Shown here piece by piece: positions 17,351 to 26,469 of a DNA stretch of 64,000 bases. The position numbers and the translations under genes are program-made. Positions within the stretch are counted from its first letter, which is position 1; each line of letters opens with the position of its first letter. The stretch covers positions 62,001-126,000 of the forward strand of contig JADLFH010000035.1 in NCBI GenBank assembly GCA_020845705.1. The letters are read 5' to 3'. The stretch comes from Microthrixaceae bacterium (lineage in GTDB: Bacteria > Actinomycetota > Acidimicrobiia > Acidimicrobiales > Microtrichaceae). A model generated the notes under the pieces. It saw only the letters and a program-made list of their open reading frames with translations. It was not told where the DNA came from and did no database searches.

Positions 17351-18283
17351 TCAGGCGCGGAACGACAGGTCGAGCCCTCGCCGTGGCCAGGTGGTCCGCA
17401 GCAGCCGGCCGGTTCCCGAGGCCGTGACGTACGCGATGTGAGAGTCCGCTCCCTCGAAGCAGATGTTGGTGACGAGCGGGTCGTCGAAGGGGTGGTGCTC
17501 GACCTGCGAACCGTCCGGCGAGACCGCCGTGATGCCGCCGTTGGCAAGCGTTCCGACGCAGATCCACCCCTCGCCGTCCACGGCCAGCGAATCGAACAAC
17601 TGGTAGCCGGGCGCGCCGTGGAGGAGGGTGCCCTTCGCGTCGAGCAGTCCCCTGCCCTCCACCTGACCCGAGCCCACCACGTCCCACTCCCAGAGCCGGC
17701 CGGTGTGGGTTTCCGCCGCGTAGAGGCGGGTCCCGTCGGGCGAGAGGCCGACGCCGTTGGGGGCGTCGAGGGGGAATGCGACCTCGGTCGCTTCGCCACC
17801 GGATGCGATCGCGTCTGCGCTCAGGTAGTGGATGCCTGTGCGGTCGCTGGTCCGCTCCAGACGCAGCCCGTGGTCGGTGAAGTAACAGCCGCCGGCGGCA
17901 TCGAAGATCAGGTCGTTGGGGGCGCGCAGCTCACGCCCGTCGCTTGTCGTGCACAGGGTGGCGACCTCGCCCGAGTCGAGATCCACCCGCTGGATCGCGC
18001 CGTGGCCCCAGTAGGTGTCGGGCACACCGCCGGGCAGGAGGATGCCGATGTCGATGTAGTCGAAGCAGCCGCCGTTGTTGGTCACGTAGAGGGCGCCGTC
18101 GGGCCCGACGGCCGCGCCGTTGGGGCCGCCCCCGCACTCGGCGATCACCTCGATCGCCGCGGTGTCCGGAGTCACGCTGCTGACCGTGCCCCGGGCGATC
18201 TCGCACACCACCACGCTGCCGTCGGCCAGCGCGACCGGCCCCTCAGGGAACCGCAGCCCCTCCGCAACGACCTCGAACTCCAT
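17351..18283 (-). CDS. SMP-30/gluconolactonase-like beta-propeller protein
   Basis: The protein has 310 residues and resembles the SMP-30/gluconolactonase/LRE family of metal-dependent six-bladed propellers. Family-like stretches are EGLRFPEGPVAL at the N-terminus, PNGAAVGPDGALYVTNNGG, RELRAPNDLIFDAAGG and PNGVGLSPDGTRLYAAETH. In this family a Glu and two Asn/Asp residues coordinate the metal; the Glu in FPEGP and the Asn in APNDL and APNGVGL fit. The substrate, perhaps a sugar lactone, cannot be deduced. There is no signal peptide, so it is probably cytoplasmic. It stands alone between rimO and a hairpin. Confidence 0.8.
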   Translation of the reverse strand: MEFEVVAEGLRFPEGPVALADGSVVVCEIARGTVSSVTPDTAAIEVIAECGGGPNGAAVGPDGALYVTNNGGCFDYIDIGILLPGGVPDTYWGHGAIQRVDLDSGEVATLCTTSDGRELRAPNDLIFDAAGGCYFTDHGLRLERTSDRTGIHYLSADAIASGGEATEVAFPLDAPNGVGLSPDGTRLYAAETHTGRLWEWDVVGSGQVEGRGLLDAKGTLLHGAPGYQLFDSLAVDGEGWICVGTLANGGITAVSPDGSQVEHHPFDDPLVTNICFEGADSHIAYVTASGTGRLLRTTWPRRGLDLSFRA

Positions 18284-18294
18284 GCCTTCCCCCG

Positions 18295-18345
18295 CATTCT
18301 GTGGGCGGATCCCGGGAAAGTTTCGCAGGATCCGCCCAGAGAATG
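18295..18345. other. 18 bp inverted repeat (stem-loop) between the lipoprotein and SMP-30-like genes
   Basis: Arms CATTCTGTGGGCGGATCC (18295-18312) and GGATCCGCCCAGAGAATG (18328-18345) match in 17 of 18 positions around a 15-base loop. It begins 9 bases after the stop of the upstream minus-strand gene and ends 12 bases before the next start. No T-run follows on either strand, so it is either a non-canonical terminator, an RNA-stability element or a protein-binding palindrome. Confidence 0.65.
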
Positions 18346-18353
18346 AAGCCGGG

Positions 18354-19313
18354 TCAGGAGCGGATCCGCCCCGAGTCGGACGACACCATCAGCGACGAGG
18401 TGTCGACCGCCTCGAAGTCGCTGCCGCGCAGCACGTCGAGGTCGTGCAGGTTGTCGTTGTCCCACCGCTCGTCGGGCGAACCGCTGATGTACCACGAGCT
18501 GCCGTTGTCGGCGAGGATCACACCGTGGCGACCCATCGCCTCCACCACGATGCGCGCCGCCCCGCTGAAGCGTGCCGGATCGACCGACGACTTCAGCCGG
18601 AACCACGCCCCCATCGGCGGAGCCGAGGCGCTGTTGGTGGAGCCGGCCTGGTGCCGTGCCGGCCAGATGAAGCTGCGCTGGGTGACCGGCGCGGTGAAGC
18701 GGATCGGGTGGTCGATGCGGCCGGCCAGGATCTCCTCGTAGCGGACCAGCCCCGGCAGGATCGCTAGTCCCGCCGCGTCCGCTGAGGTCCACGTCGCCGG
18801 GCGCAGCGCGTTGGAGCGCAGGTCCCACGTTGCCCCCGACCCGGCGTGCCAGCCGCCGCCGGCGGGGTGCGCGTCGTACAGCTCGTAGAGCCGGCAGGCG
18901 GCCGTGTCCACCACCAGGGCGTGGCGGTCACCGTCGGCGGCCGGGCCGCCTTCGATCGGCACGTCGGAGGGGATCGGGTAGGGGCCGGGGTCGCTCTCGT
19001 CCGCGTAGTCGAAGCTCACCGGCACCTTCGGCCCGCCGGCGCCGACGCTCGTCCAGGGGATGCCGATCGGCCCGCCGTCCCACAGTCCGGACCCGAAATC
19101 CGCGTGCACGCCCTTCGACGCACCGATGGTCGACACCCACGCCGAGCTCTGTGGATGCACCGGCAGCGCTGAGACGTCCGCGTGCCAGAAGCTGTCGGCG
19201 GGGAACATCGGACACGGCCCGACCGTGGCGGGGGTGCCGGGAGGTCTCGCCACACACGAGCAGCCGATCAAGGCGGCGACGAGCAGTCCGACGATTCCCC
19301 AGCGACGCGTCAT
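18354..19313 (-). CDS. Lipoprotein of unrecognised family, sigma-28-like leaderless promoter
   Basis: The protein has 319 residues. A short basic N-terminus and hydrophobic segment end in a lipobox L-I-G-C (VAALIGCSC), so the mature protein is probably anchored to the outer face of the membrane. The rest has no recognised catalytic motif. Notable stretches are CPMFPADSFWHADVSALPV, SGLWDGGPIGIPW, RHALVVDTAACRLYELYDA and ATWDLRSNALRP. It is rich in Trp, Asp and Pro, as in secreted carbohydrate-related or adhesion proteins, but I assign no function. The ATG at 19313 lies 7 bases after a GCCGATGT element with a matching -35, so the message is probably leaderless. I reject a longer reading upstream because it runs antisense to that promoter. 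Confidence 0.75.
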   Translation of the reverse strand: MTRRWGIVGLLVAALIGCSCVARPPGTPATVGPCPMFPADSFWHADVSALPVHPQSSAWVSTIGASKGVHADFGSGLWDGGPIGIPWTSVGAGGPKVPVSFDYADESDPGPYPIPSDVPIEGGPAADGDRHALVVDTAACRLYELYDAHPAGGGWHAGSGATWDLRSNALRPATWTSADAAGLAILPGLVRYEEILAGRIDHPIRFTAPVTQRSFIWPARHQAGSTNSASAPPMGAWFRLKSSVDPARFSGAARIVVEAMGRHGVILADNGSSWYISGSPDERWDNDNLHDLDVLRGSDFEAVDTSSLMVSSDSGRIRS

Positions 19314-19320
19314 GCGCCAC

Positions 19321-19357
19321 ACATCGGCCGACAGACCCAACCGACTTGAGTCCAACG
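19321..19357 (-). promoter_or_regulatory. Sigma-28-like (FliA/WhiG-type) promoter, copy 1
   Basis: On the minus strand the -35 region reads CGTTGGACTCAAGTCG (19342-19357), then a spacer, then GGCCGATGT (19321-19329). The core ACTCAAGTCG-N13-GCCGATGT is identical to the copy upstream of the DUF1800 gene. Seven bases separate it from the ATG. GCCGAT at -10 with a TCAA-like -35 is the hallmark of sigma-28 promoters. Confidence 0.65.
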
Positions 19358-19363
19358 GCCTAC

Positions 19364-21721
19364 TCAACGGTTGGAGAGGAGCTCCTCGAGTTCCTCGACG
19401 GTCATCGTGACGGTCCGGGCCTTGGAGCCCTCCGACGGTCCGACCACGCCGCGTTCCTCCAGCAGGTCCATGATACGGCCCGCGCGGGCGAAGCCGACCT
19501 TCAGCTTGCGTTGCAGCATCGAGGTGGAACCGAGCTGGCTGCGCACCACGAGCTCCATCGCCTGCCACACCAGGTCGTCATCGTCGTCGTCGCCTCCGCC
19601 GCCGCCCCCTCCGGGGTTCGCCACCGCGGCGAGGTTCTCCTCACCCTGGACCTCCTCGACATAGGCGGTCTCGGGCGACTGCTTGCGCCAGTGGGCGACG
19701 ACCTTGACGACCTCCTTCTCGTCGACCCAGCACCCCTGGATGCGGTTCGGCGTGGCCGAGGACGGGTCGGTGATCAGCATGTCGCCCTTGCCGACCAGAC
19801 GTTCGGCACCGCCCTGGTCCAGGATGACCTTCGAGTCGGTGGCGGACGCCACGGCGAACGCGAAGCGGGCCGGGATGTTGGCCTTGATCACGCCGGTGAT
19901 GACGTTCACCGACGGCCGCTGGGTGGCGATGGCCAGGTGGATGCCCACCGCACGCGCCTTGGCGGCGATCCGGTTGATCGACTCCTCCACGTCGCGCGCC
20001 GCGACCATCATCAGGTCCGCAAGCTCGTCGACGACGATGAGGATGAACGGCAGCCGCTGGAACTCCCGCTCCTCACCGAGGCCGGGCTGTAGCTCGCCAC
20101 GGTCGTACGCGGCGTTGTACCCGCCGATGTCGCGACAGCCCACCTCTTCGAGCAGCTCGTAGCGGCGCTCCATCTCCTTGACCGCCCACGCCAGAGCGTT
20201 GGCCGCCTTCTTCGGGTTGGTCACCACCTGGGTCAACAGGTGCGGCACCCGGTTGTACTGGGTGAGCTCCACCCGCTTGGGGTCCACCAGGATGAGCCGC
20301 ACCTGGTCGGGGGTGGCCCGCATGAGGATCGACGTCATGATCGAGTTGATGCAGCTCGACTTGCCGGCGCCGGTCTGACCCGCGATGAGGATGTGGGGCA
20401 TCGTCGCCAGGTTCACCAACACCGACTTGCCGTCGATGTCGCGCCCCACGGCCACCTCGAGGGGGTGGGTGGCCCGATGCGCCTCGGCCGAGCCCAGGAT
20501 GTCGCCGAGCGCGACGATCTGGCGGCTCATGTTCGGCACCTCGACACCGATGGCCTGCTTGCCGGGGATCGGGGCGAGGATGCGGACGTCGGGCGATGCC
20601 ATGTTGTATGCGATGTCGCGGGACAGGTTGATGACCGAGTTCACCTTCACGCCGACGCCCAGCTCGAGCTCGTAGCGAGTGACGGTGGGCCCCACCACCA
20701 TGTTCACCAGCCGGGTCTGAACGCCGTGCTCCGCGAGGGCCGCTTCGAGTTGGCGGCCCCGCGCCTCGACCGCGGCTTCGTCGACCCGCTGTGCCGGAGA
20801 TCGCGACAGGAGCGCGGCAGGCGGCAGGCGCCACGGTGACCCCTCGACGGCCGGCCCCAGGTCGATCTCGAGCTGGGTGGTGTCGGTGAAGGGGTCCGGC
20901 GGCAACACGAGCGTGGGTTCGGTCGGCGCTTTCGGCTTGCGGGCGCGACGTTTGGGAAGGCCCTGGCCCTCGGCGTCCTGGTCGAACAGAACCACCGAGG
21001 GCTCCGTTCCGCAGCCCTCGCCCGCGGTGGCGTCCTCGACAGTGTCCTCGTCTGCGCCCACCCGGAACAGGTCCGCCGCCCATGCTGCGATTCGGGCACC
21101 GAGGGGCCCGAGAAGCCTCCCGACATCGCGCGCCAGCACGACGATCGACCGACCGCTTGCCAGCGATACCCCGAGCACAAGGAGCAGCAGCAGGATCGGG
21201 GCGGCCCCCCACACACCGGCCAGCGCTCGCAGCGGCGTTGCCGTGGCTGCGCCCGCCAACCCTCCCGCGTCGGCGAACGCGTCGAGCCCGGTCCGAGTCG
21301 CCATCCCCTCGCCTAGGGCAAGATGCAACAGCCCCATGGTCGACAACGCGATCAGAGCGGCCCCGATCCCGTGTTTCAGTGCAGCGAGATCAGACGCCCC
21401 ATCCTCCGGCTCAAGGATGTCGCCGCCGTCGGAGCGGCGCCGTGGTCCACGGATCAGCAGCACTCCCCCGAGGAGGAACAGTGGCGGGAGGATGTAGCGG
21501 ACGAGACCGAACGCGCCGCCGAGCACAGCCGCCAACCCACGGCCGATGGGGCCGGCCGAATGCGCGTACACACCGAAAGCACCCACAATCCCGAGTGCCA
21601 CGAGGATCACTCCCCACACGTCGTGGCCGTGGCCGTCGAGCACCGAGGCGACGGCTCGGAGGATCGGGTTGGGACGGGACGGTTCGGGCGCGGACCGACG
21701 ACTCCGGGGCGGCGTGGGCAT
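19364..21721 (-). CDS. ftsK: FtsK/SpoIIIE-type DNA translocase
   Basis: The ATP-driven DNA pump clears chromosome from the closing septum. The protein has 785 residues. Four membrane segments lie within the first 200 residues. A linker of moderate length precedes the RecA-like motor, with Walker A GQTGAGKSSCIN (about 443-454) and Walker B ILIVVDELADLMM. The C-terminal gamma winged helix (about 710-780, SMLQRKLKVGFARAGRIMDLLEE quoted in part as KLKVGFARAGRIMDLLEE) recognises orienting sequences. A poly-Gly/Asp insert (GGGGGGDDDDDD) sits before it. Order with rnj and dapA upstream is the common actinobacterial one. Confidence 0.95.
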   Translation of the reverse strand: MPTPPRSRRSAPEPSRPNPILRAVASVLDGHGHDVWGVILVALGIVGAFGVYAHSAGPIGRGLAAVLGGAFGLVRYILPPLFLLGGVLLIRGPRRRSDGGDILEPEDGASDLAALKHGIGAALIALSTMGLLHLALGEGMATRTGLDAFADAGGLAGAATATPLRALAGVWGAAPILLLLLVLGVSLASGRSIVVLARDVGRLLGPLGARIAAWAADLFRVGADEDTVEDATAGEGCGTEPSVVLFDQDAEGQGLPKRRARKPKAPTEPTLVLPPDPFTDTTQLEIDLGPAVEGSPWRLPPAALLSRSPAQRVDEAAVEARGRQLEAALAEHGVQTRLVNMVVGPTVTRYELELGVGVKVNSVINLSRDIAYNMASPDVRILAPIPGKQAIGVEVPNMSRQIVALGDILGSAEAHRATHPLEVAVGRDIDGKSVLVNLATMPHILIAGQTGAGKSSCINSIMTSILMRATPDQVRLILVDPKRVELTQYNRVPHLLTQVVTNPKKAANALAWAVKEMERRYELLEEVGCRDIGGYNAAYDRGELQPGLGEEREFQRLPFILIVVDELADLMMVAARDVEESINRIAAKARAVGIHLAIATQRPSVNVITGVIKANIPARFAFAVASATDSKVILDQGGAERLVGKGDMLITDPSSATPNRIQGCWVDEKEVVKVVAHWRKQSPETAYVEEVQGEENLAAVANPGGGGGGGDDDDDDLVWQAMELVVRSQLGSTSMLQRKLKVGFARAGRIMDLLEERGVVGPSEGSKARTVTMTVEELEELLSNR

Positions 21722-21877
21722 GCCTCGACCTCCGGGTCGTGGCTTGGGCGGCGGCGTTGCCCCGCCTCTGGGGGCGGCGGAACGCGCGGGGCGAGACTGC
21801 TGGCGTGTGTTTCCGATGCGAAGAGGCTACCGATCGGATGTGACGCGATGCGGGAGCCCCGCCACCCAGGGCGCGAT

Positions 21878-23539
21878 TCAGGCCTCGATGACCACCGGCA
21901 CGATCATCGGGCGCCGTCGGGTGAGTTCGCTGACAGCGGAGCCTGCGGACTTGCGGACCACCCGTTCCAGCGCGGATCGATTCCTCTCACCGTCTCCGAG
22001 TGCGGCAGTCAGATTCCTCCGCACCCGGTCAGCCACGGCAGCGACGATCTCCGCCGACTCCTCGCGCTCCACCCATCCTCTGGTGGCGACCTCCGGGCCC
22101 GCCACCAACGTGGCGGCGCTCAAATCGACACACACGATCGCGGTGACAACGCCTTCCTGCCCGAGGATGCGCCGCTCCCCCAGCGTGCCCGAGCTGACGT
22201 CGCCGACGGTGCCGTGCACGTAGACGTACTCGGCGGGCACGCGCCCACGCATCCGCAGACCCTCGTCGTCGAGCACCAACTGGTCGCCGTCCTCCGCCAG
22301 CACCGCCCGATCCGACGCGACGCCCATCTTCATGGCCAGGCGCGAGTGCGCCACCAGGTGGCGGTACTCGCCGTGCACTGGGACGAACCACTCGGGGCGG
22401 GCCACCGACAGGAACAGCTTGAGGTCCTCCGACTTGGCGTGACCCGACGCGTGAACGTCTGCGATACCCGAATGCACGACCTCTGCGCCGAGTCGCACGA
22501 GGTTGTCGATCACCCGCGACACGGCGCCTTCGTTGCCGGGGATCGGATGCGAGCTCAGGATGACGGTGTCCTCGGGGCCGACCTTCAGCCAACGGTTCTC
22601 GTTGCCGCCCAGCAATGCGAGCGCCGACATCGGCTCGCCCTGGCTGCCGGTGGACACCACGCACACCTGGCCCGGCTGGAAGCTGTCGACCTCCTCGATG
22701 TCGATCAGCGAGGACGCTGGCAGGTCGAGCACGCCCATCTCCCGCGCCATGGTGATGTTGCGGCGCATCGAGCGACCCAGTGGCGCGATCACACGGCCGA
22801 ACGCAACCGCCGACTCCGCGATCTGTTGAATCCTGTGGATGTGGCTGGCGAAGCACGTCGTGATGATCCGCCGTCCCTCGTTCTCGTGGAACAGGCTGTA
22901 GAGGACGGCGCCAACGGAGCGTTCCGAGTCCGCGTGGCCGTGCTCCTCGGCGTTGGTGGAATCCGACAGCAACAGGCGGATCCCGTCGGTCGACGACATC
23001 CCCCCGACCCGTGACAGATCCGTGAGGCGACCGTCCACGGGCGTCAGGTCCAACTTGAAGTCACCGGTGTGGAGGATCGTGCCCTGGGGGGTGTGCAACG
23101 CCGTGGCGAAACCGTGGGGCACCGAGTGGGTCACCGGGAGGAACTCGCAGTCGAAGGGGCCGATGCGGCGCCGTTCGCCGTCGCGCACAACGTTGAGCGA
23201 GGTCGACGACAACAGCCCCGCCTCTTCGATCCGCCCGCGGGCCAGGCCGAGGGTCAGCTCCGAGCCGTAGAGCGGCGCGGAGAACTCCCGGAGGAAGTAC
23301 GGCAGCGCACCCACGTGGTCTTCGTGGCCGTGGGTGAGGATCACGCCGTCGATCGCATCGGCCCTGCCTCTGAGCCAGGAGAAGTCAGGCAGCACGAGGT
23401 CGACGCCCAACATGTCGTCGTCTGGGAACATGAGACCGCAGTCGATGAGCACGACACGGCCCTCGCACTCGATTGCCGCGCAGTTGCGGCCGATCTCTCC
23501 GAGCCCTCCGAGGAAGGTGATGCTGAGCGGGGCCGGCAT
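21878..23539 (-). CDS. rnj: RNase J family ribonuclease
   Basis: The protein is a metallo-beta-lactamase/beta-CASP ribonuclease with both endonuclease and 5'-3' exonuclease activity in known members. It has 553 residues. The zinc motif is LTHGHEDHVGALPYF and the downstream ligand region is HTGDFKLD. The beta-CASP domain is in the middle and a C-terminal dimerisation domain closes the protein. The start is ATG 23539, sharing its A with the dapA stop (TGATG); the upstream extension lies within dapA. dapA-rnj-ftsK is a recurrent actinobacterial cluster. Confidence 0.94.
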   Translation of the reverse strand: MPAPLSITFLGGLGEIGRNCAAIECEGRVVLIDCGLMFPDDDMLGVDLVLPDFSWLRGRADAIDGVILTHGHEDHVGALPYFLREFSAPLYGSELTLGLARGRIEEAGLLSSTSLNVVRDGERRRIGPFDCEFLPVTHSVPHGFATALHTPQGTILHTGDFKLDLTPVDGRLTDLSRVGGMSSTDGIRLLLSDSTNAEEHGHADSERSVGAVLYSLFHENEGRRIITTCFASHIHRIQQIAESAVAFGRVIAPLGRSMRRNITMAREMGVLDLPASSLIDIEEVDSFQPGQVCVVSTGSQGEPMSALALLGGNENRWLKVGPEDTVILSSHPIPGNEGAVSRVIDNLVRLGAEVVHSGIADVHASGHAKSEDLKLFLSVARPEWFVPVHGEYRHLVAHSRLAMKMGVASDRAVLAEDGDQLVLDDEGLRMRGRVPAEYVYVHGTVGDVSSGTLGERRILGQEGVVTAIVCVDLSAATLVAGPEVATRGWVEREESAEIVAAVADRVRRNLTAALGDGERNRSALERVVRKSAGSAVSELTRRRPMIVPVVIEA

Positions 23540-24417
23540 CAGTTCAGTGCCGCGAGCACGTCGCGGGCCTGGTCTTCGAGCCCTGCGGGAGCAGGGCCCA
23601 GTGGGAGCCGGCATTGGCCTACAGGCAGACCCAGGACCCGCAGCATCGCCTTTGTGGGGATCGGGTTCGGCGCGAGGAGGCTCGACTCGAAGTCGTAGGA
23701 GGGAATCAGCCCTGCGTTGATGCGAGCGGCCCGACGTGTGTCGCCCTGGTCGAACGCGTCGAGCATCTCGCCGATCTGGCGCCCTGCCCAGTGGCTGGCG
23801 ACCGAGATCGAGCCCACCGCCCCTACCGACAGCAGCGGCAACGTCAGTGCATCATCACCCGAGTAGAGCTCGGTTCCCGACGGAGCAGCGGAGACGAGCC
23901 TCGCGGATTCGGCGGGGTCCCCCGCAGCGTCCTTCACGCCGACGATGTTGGGGACTTCGCTCAGGAGTCGCAACATGACATCGGTGTCGATCTTGCGACC
24001 GGTGCGGACCGGGATGTCATAGAGCACCACCGGCAGATCGGTGGCAGCCGCAACCGTGCGGAAGTGGGCGTCGAGTCCGGCTTGTGGGGGACGGTTGTAG
24101 TACGGCGTGACCAACAGCACGCCGTCGACTCCCAGCTCCGCCGACCGGCGGGTCGCCTCCACTGCGTAAGCGGTGTCGTTGGATCCCGTGCCCAGCAGCA
24201 GAGGAACCTTCACCGCGGAACGCACCACCCTGGTCAACGCCACCTCCTCGCTGTCGCTCAACACGGGGCTCTCCCCGGTTGTGCCGCACAACACGAGGCC
24301 GTCGCTCCCGTTGTTGACGAGCCAGTCGGCGAGGGTGGCCGCCGCGTCGAGATCGAGAGCGCCCTTGTCGTCGAAGGGCGTGACCATCGCCGTGATCACT
24401 CGCCCGAACCGTGCCAT
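23539..24417 (-). CDS. dapA: DapA, 4-hydroxy-tetrahydrodipicolinate synthase
   Basis: DapA condenses pyruvate with aspartate semialdehyde, the committed step of the lysine/diaminopimelate route. The protein is a TIM barrel of 292 residues. The Schiff-base lysine is in NIVGVKDAAGD, the catalytic tyrosine in VTPYYNRPPQAG, and the substrate motif is GTTGESPVLS. I chose ATG 24417 (MARFGRVITAMVTPF) because it matches family N-termini; a TTG at 24459 is an alternative. It overlaps the rnj start by one base. Confidence 0.94.
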   Translation of the reverse strand: MARFGRVITAMVTPFDDKGALDLDAAATLADWLVNNGSDGLVLCGTTGESPVLSDSEEVALTRVVRSAVKVPLLLGTGSNDTAYAVEATRRSAELGVDGVLLVTPYYNRPPQAGLDAHFRTVAAATDLPVVLYDIPVRTGRKIDTDVMLRLLSEVPNIVGVKDAAGDPAESARLVSAAPSGTELYSGDDALTLPLLSVGAVGSISVASHWAGRQIGEMLDAFDQGDTRRAARINAGLIPSYDFESSLLAPNPIPTKAMLRVLGLPVGQCRLPLGPAPAGLEDQARDVLAALN

Positions 24418-24455
24418 GGTCAGCTTCGCCTCTTCCTGTCGATGATGTCTCGGGG

Positions 24456-25094
24456 TCAAGCGCCGCCCCGCTCCTCGGAGCGGGTGCGGCCGAGCGTGGC
24501 GAGTAGATCCTCGTGCAGCTCGAACCAGACCGTGTGATACGAGTCGATCAGAGGGCGGGTCAGCCAGTCAACGTCATTGGCTCCCAGGCGGGTCCACGCA
24601 TGGTTGAACCGCGGCACATAGCTGCCGAAACGCCCGAGGATCTGCGCCAAGCTCTCTCCGATGGAGGTGACGCCCTCGTGGAGTGGCTCGAGCCGGGCCA
24701 GCACCTGCGCGTCGTGGGCCGCGTCGGTGTGCCGATTCGGCTGCGGCACTCCGTGCTCGTCGACCCGGATCTGCCAGTCGGTGCATACGGCGAGGAACGG
24801 CGCGTTCAGCCGAAGGAACCGCGCGTATTCCACCTCGATCTCAGCGCGCCCACAGACCTCGTCGATCTCCGCAGCCAACAGGCGGTCCACCTCCTGGCGA
24901 CCTGTGCCGGTGAGCGACCAGCCGCTGAGGGGCCCGCGGTGTTCCACAACCCACCCGGCAGACTCGGCGTCACGCAACTGGGTGAGCACGACGTTCGAGT
25001 CGAGCCGGTGCCGTTCGGCCACGGCATCCGGATCGACGACCGCGCCCAGGCGCACCGCGTGCAGCACCCGGAGTCTCTGTGGATCGTCGGTCAC
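24456..25094 (-). CDS. Probable winged-helix protein upstream of dapA, function unknown
   Basis: The protein has 212 residues from a GTG at 25094. Residues 5-75 have the pattern of a winged helix (PDAVAERHRLDSNVVLTQLRDAESAGWV, quoted here in pieces: DAVAERHRLDSNVVL, QLRDAESAGWV; then GWSLTGTGRQEVDRLL), as in MarR/PadR-like regulators. Residues 80-210 are helical with many aromatic and charged residues (EYARFLRLNAPFLAVCTDW, HTVWFELHEDLLATLGRTR) and belong to no family I recognise. It ends 39 bases before the dapA start, so the two may share a message. It could regulate dapA or be unrelated. Confidence 0.65.
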   Translation of the reverse strand: MTDDPQRLRVLHAVRLGAVVDPDAVAERHRLDSNVVLTQLRDAESAGWVVEHRGPLSGWSLTGTGRQEVDRLLAAEIDEVCGRAEIEVEYARFLRLNAPFLAVCTDWQIRVDEHGVPQPNRHTDAAHDAQVLARLEPLHEGVTSIGESLAQILGRFGSYVPRFNHAWTRLGANDVDWLTRPLIDSYHTVWFELHEDLLATLGRTRSEERGGA

Positions 25095-25136
25095 GACCCC
25101 ACAGGCTAGGACCCACACCCACCGGCGCCGAGCGGC

Positions 25137-26459
25137 TCAGGGCTCGCAGATGCCGAGGGGTGCGCTCGGGGCCATCGTCGGGAAGATCGTGGCGCTGGTC
25201 CCCGCTCCCCCGCGGACGGTCAGCACCTCGGCAACCGATCGTCGCCAGTCGTTCAGGACTGCGAGGTCGCCTTCAGGGCCGTCGGTGATCGACGAGACGA
25301 AATCGCCGTACACGCCGCCTCGCACGTTGGCTCCCATCACGAACTGGACGCTGCCGCGACCGTGGTCGGTGCCACCGGACCCGTTCTCGTTGATGGTCCT
25401 GCCGAACTCCGTCATCGTGAACAAAGTCACCTCGGCCATGTCCGCACCAAGGTCCTGGTGGAACGCGGCCAGCGCATCGCCGAGATCGGCGGCATGTTGA
25501 CGGAAGTAGGAGTTGGGGTCCTCGGGGGCACCCATTCCCTCGTGGGTGTCCCATCCGCCGAAGTCGAGCGCGACCGCCCTCAACCCGATGTTGGCCCGTA
25601 TCAGCCGGGCCACATCGCGCAATCCCTGCGCCGGCTCCGAATCGCCGTAGACGGCGCCGTTCTGCGGCTGGAACTGCGACCAGTCGATCGCGGCGACCAT
25701 CCCGATAGCGGCCATCGTGTCCGCGCCGGTGGTCAACAGCAGGTCGGTGGTGCCGGCGTCGTAGAAGGAGGTGAGGGCGGTCCGCGCTCGGCTGTTGCTC
25801 GAGAACCCACCCACGTTGAAGGACTCGGGGCTGTACATCGAGAAGGCCGACACCTGACCCGCCAGGCTGCGTTGCAGGTGCCCACCCAGGCCAACGGCAT
25901 CGATGCGTTCCACGCCGGGGATCGTCGCGAGATACCGGTTGAGGAATCCGCTGGAGTAGTTGATCGACGCGGAACCCACCTCCCAGTTCTTCATCGAGTC
26001 GAAGTGGCTCCGCGTGTCGCTCTCGGCCGCCGGCATCCCCGCGGCGTGCACAATGGCGAGATCCCCCGCGCTCCACGGCCCGGCATGAAGCGCCGCCAGC
26101 CCGGGGTTCATGCCGAGCACTCCGTCGAGGGCGAAGGGAGCGACCGCCCCACCCGCCACCAGGGGCAACGCCGCGTTCTCTGCCGCCACCTCGCCGGGCG
26201 CCTTGACCCGGATCGTGGGGCGGAGCGCCTGGTAGGAGGGCATCGCGTAGGGGGCGACGAGACTCAACCCGTCGGCGCCACCGCGGAGGAACAAGGCGAC
26301 GACGACATCGCCCTGGGAGGTGTTCTCAGGCGTCGCGAACGCGAAGCGGCTCCCCATGGTGACCAGCCCCGCGGACAACGCGGCGGTTGCCGCCGTGCCC
26401 GCTAGAAAGCCGCGGCGGCTCAGGCCGCCTTCGGTGGGAGCAATGGTGGACGATGGCAT
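25137..26459 (-). CDS. Secreted DUF1501-family protein with Tat signal
   Basis: The protein has 440 residues. The N-terminus has a twin-arginine signal (LSRRGFLAGTAATAAL), so it is exported folded. The body matches DUF1501 proteins of the alkaline-phosphatase/sulfatase-like superfamily: VVVALFLRGGADGLSLVAPY at the start, AAGMPAAESDTRSHFDSMKN, DFGGWDTHEGMG and TEFGRTINENGSGGTDHGRG near the end, the last resembling a metal-binding region. Biochemical function is not established for the family. It starts 10 bases after the DUF1800 stop, and DUF1501/DUF1800 pairs recur in many bacteria. Start at ATG 26459. Confidence 0.85.
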   Translation of the reverse strand: MPSSTIAPTEGGLSRRGFLAGTAATAALSAGLVTMGSRFAFATPENTSQGDVVVALFLRGGADGLSLVAPYAMPSYQALRPTIRVKAPGEVAAENAALPLVAGGAVAPFALDGVLGMNPGLAALHAGPWSAGDLAIVHAAGMPAAESDTRSHFDSMKNWEVGSASINYSSGFLNRYLATIPGVERIDAVGLGGHLQRSLAGQVSAFSMYSPESFNVGGFSSNSRARTALTSFYDAGTTDLLLTTGADTMAAIGMVAAIDWSQFQPQNGAVYGDSEPAQGLRDVARLIRANIGLRAVALDFGGWDTHEGMGAPEDPNSYFRQHAADLGDALAAFHQDLGADMAEVTLFTMTEFGRTINENGSGGTDHGRGSVQFVMGANVRGGVYGDFVSSITDGPEGDLAVLNDWRRSVAEVLTVRGGAGTSATIFPTMAPSAPLGICEP

Positions 26460-26469
26460 GTGGCTCCGA

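Noticed and set aside
21722-21877. A gene between ftsK and RNase J
   Set aside because: Only short shadow frames occur; the 156 bases most likely carry the ftsK promoter, which I could not place confidently.
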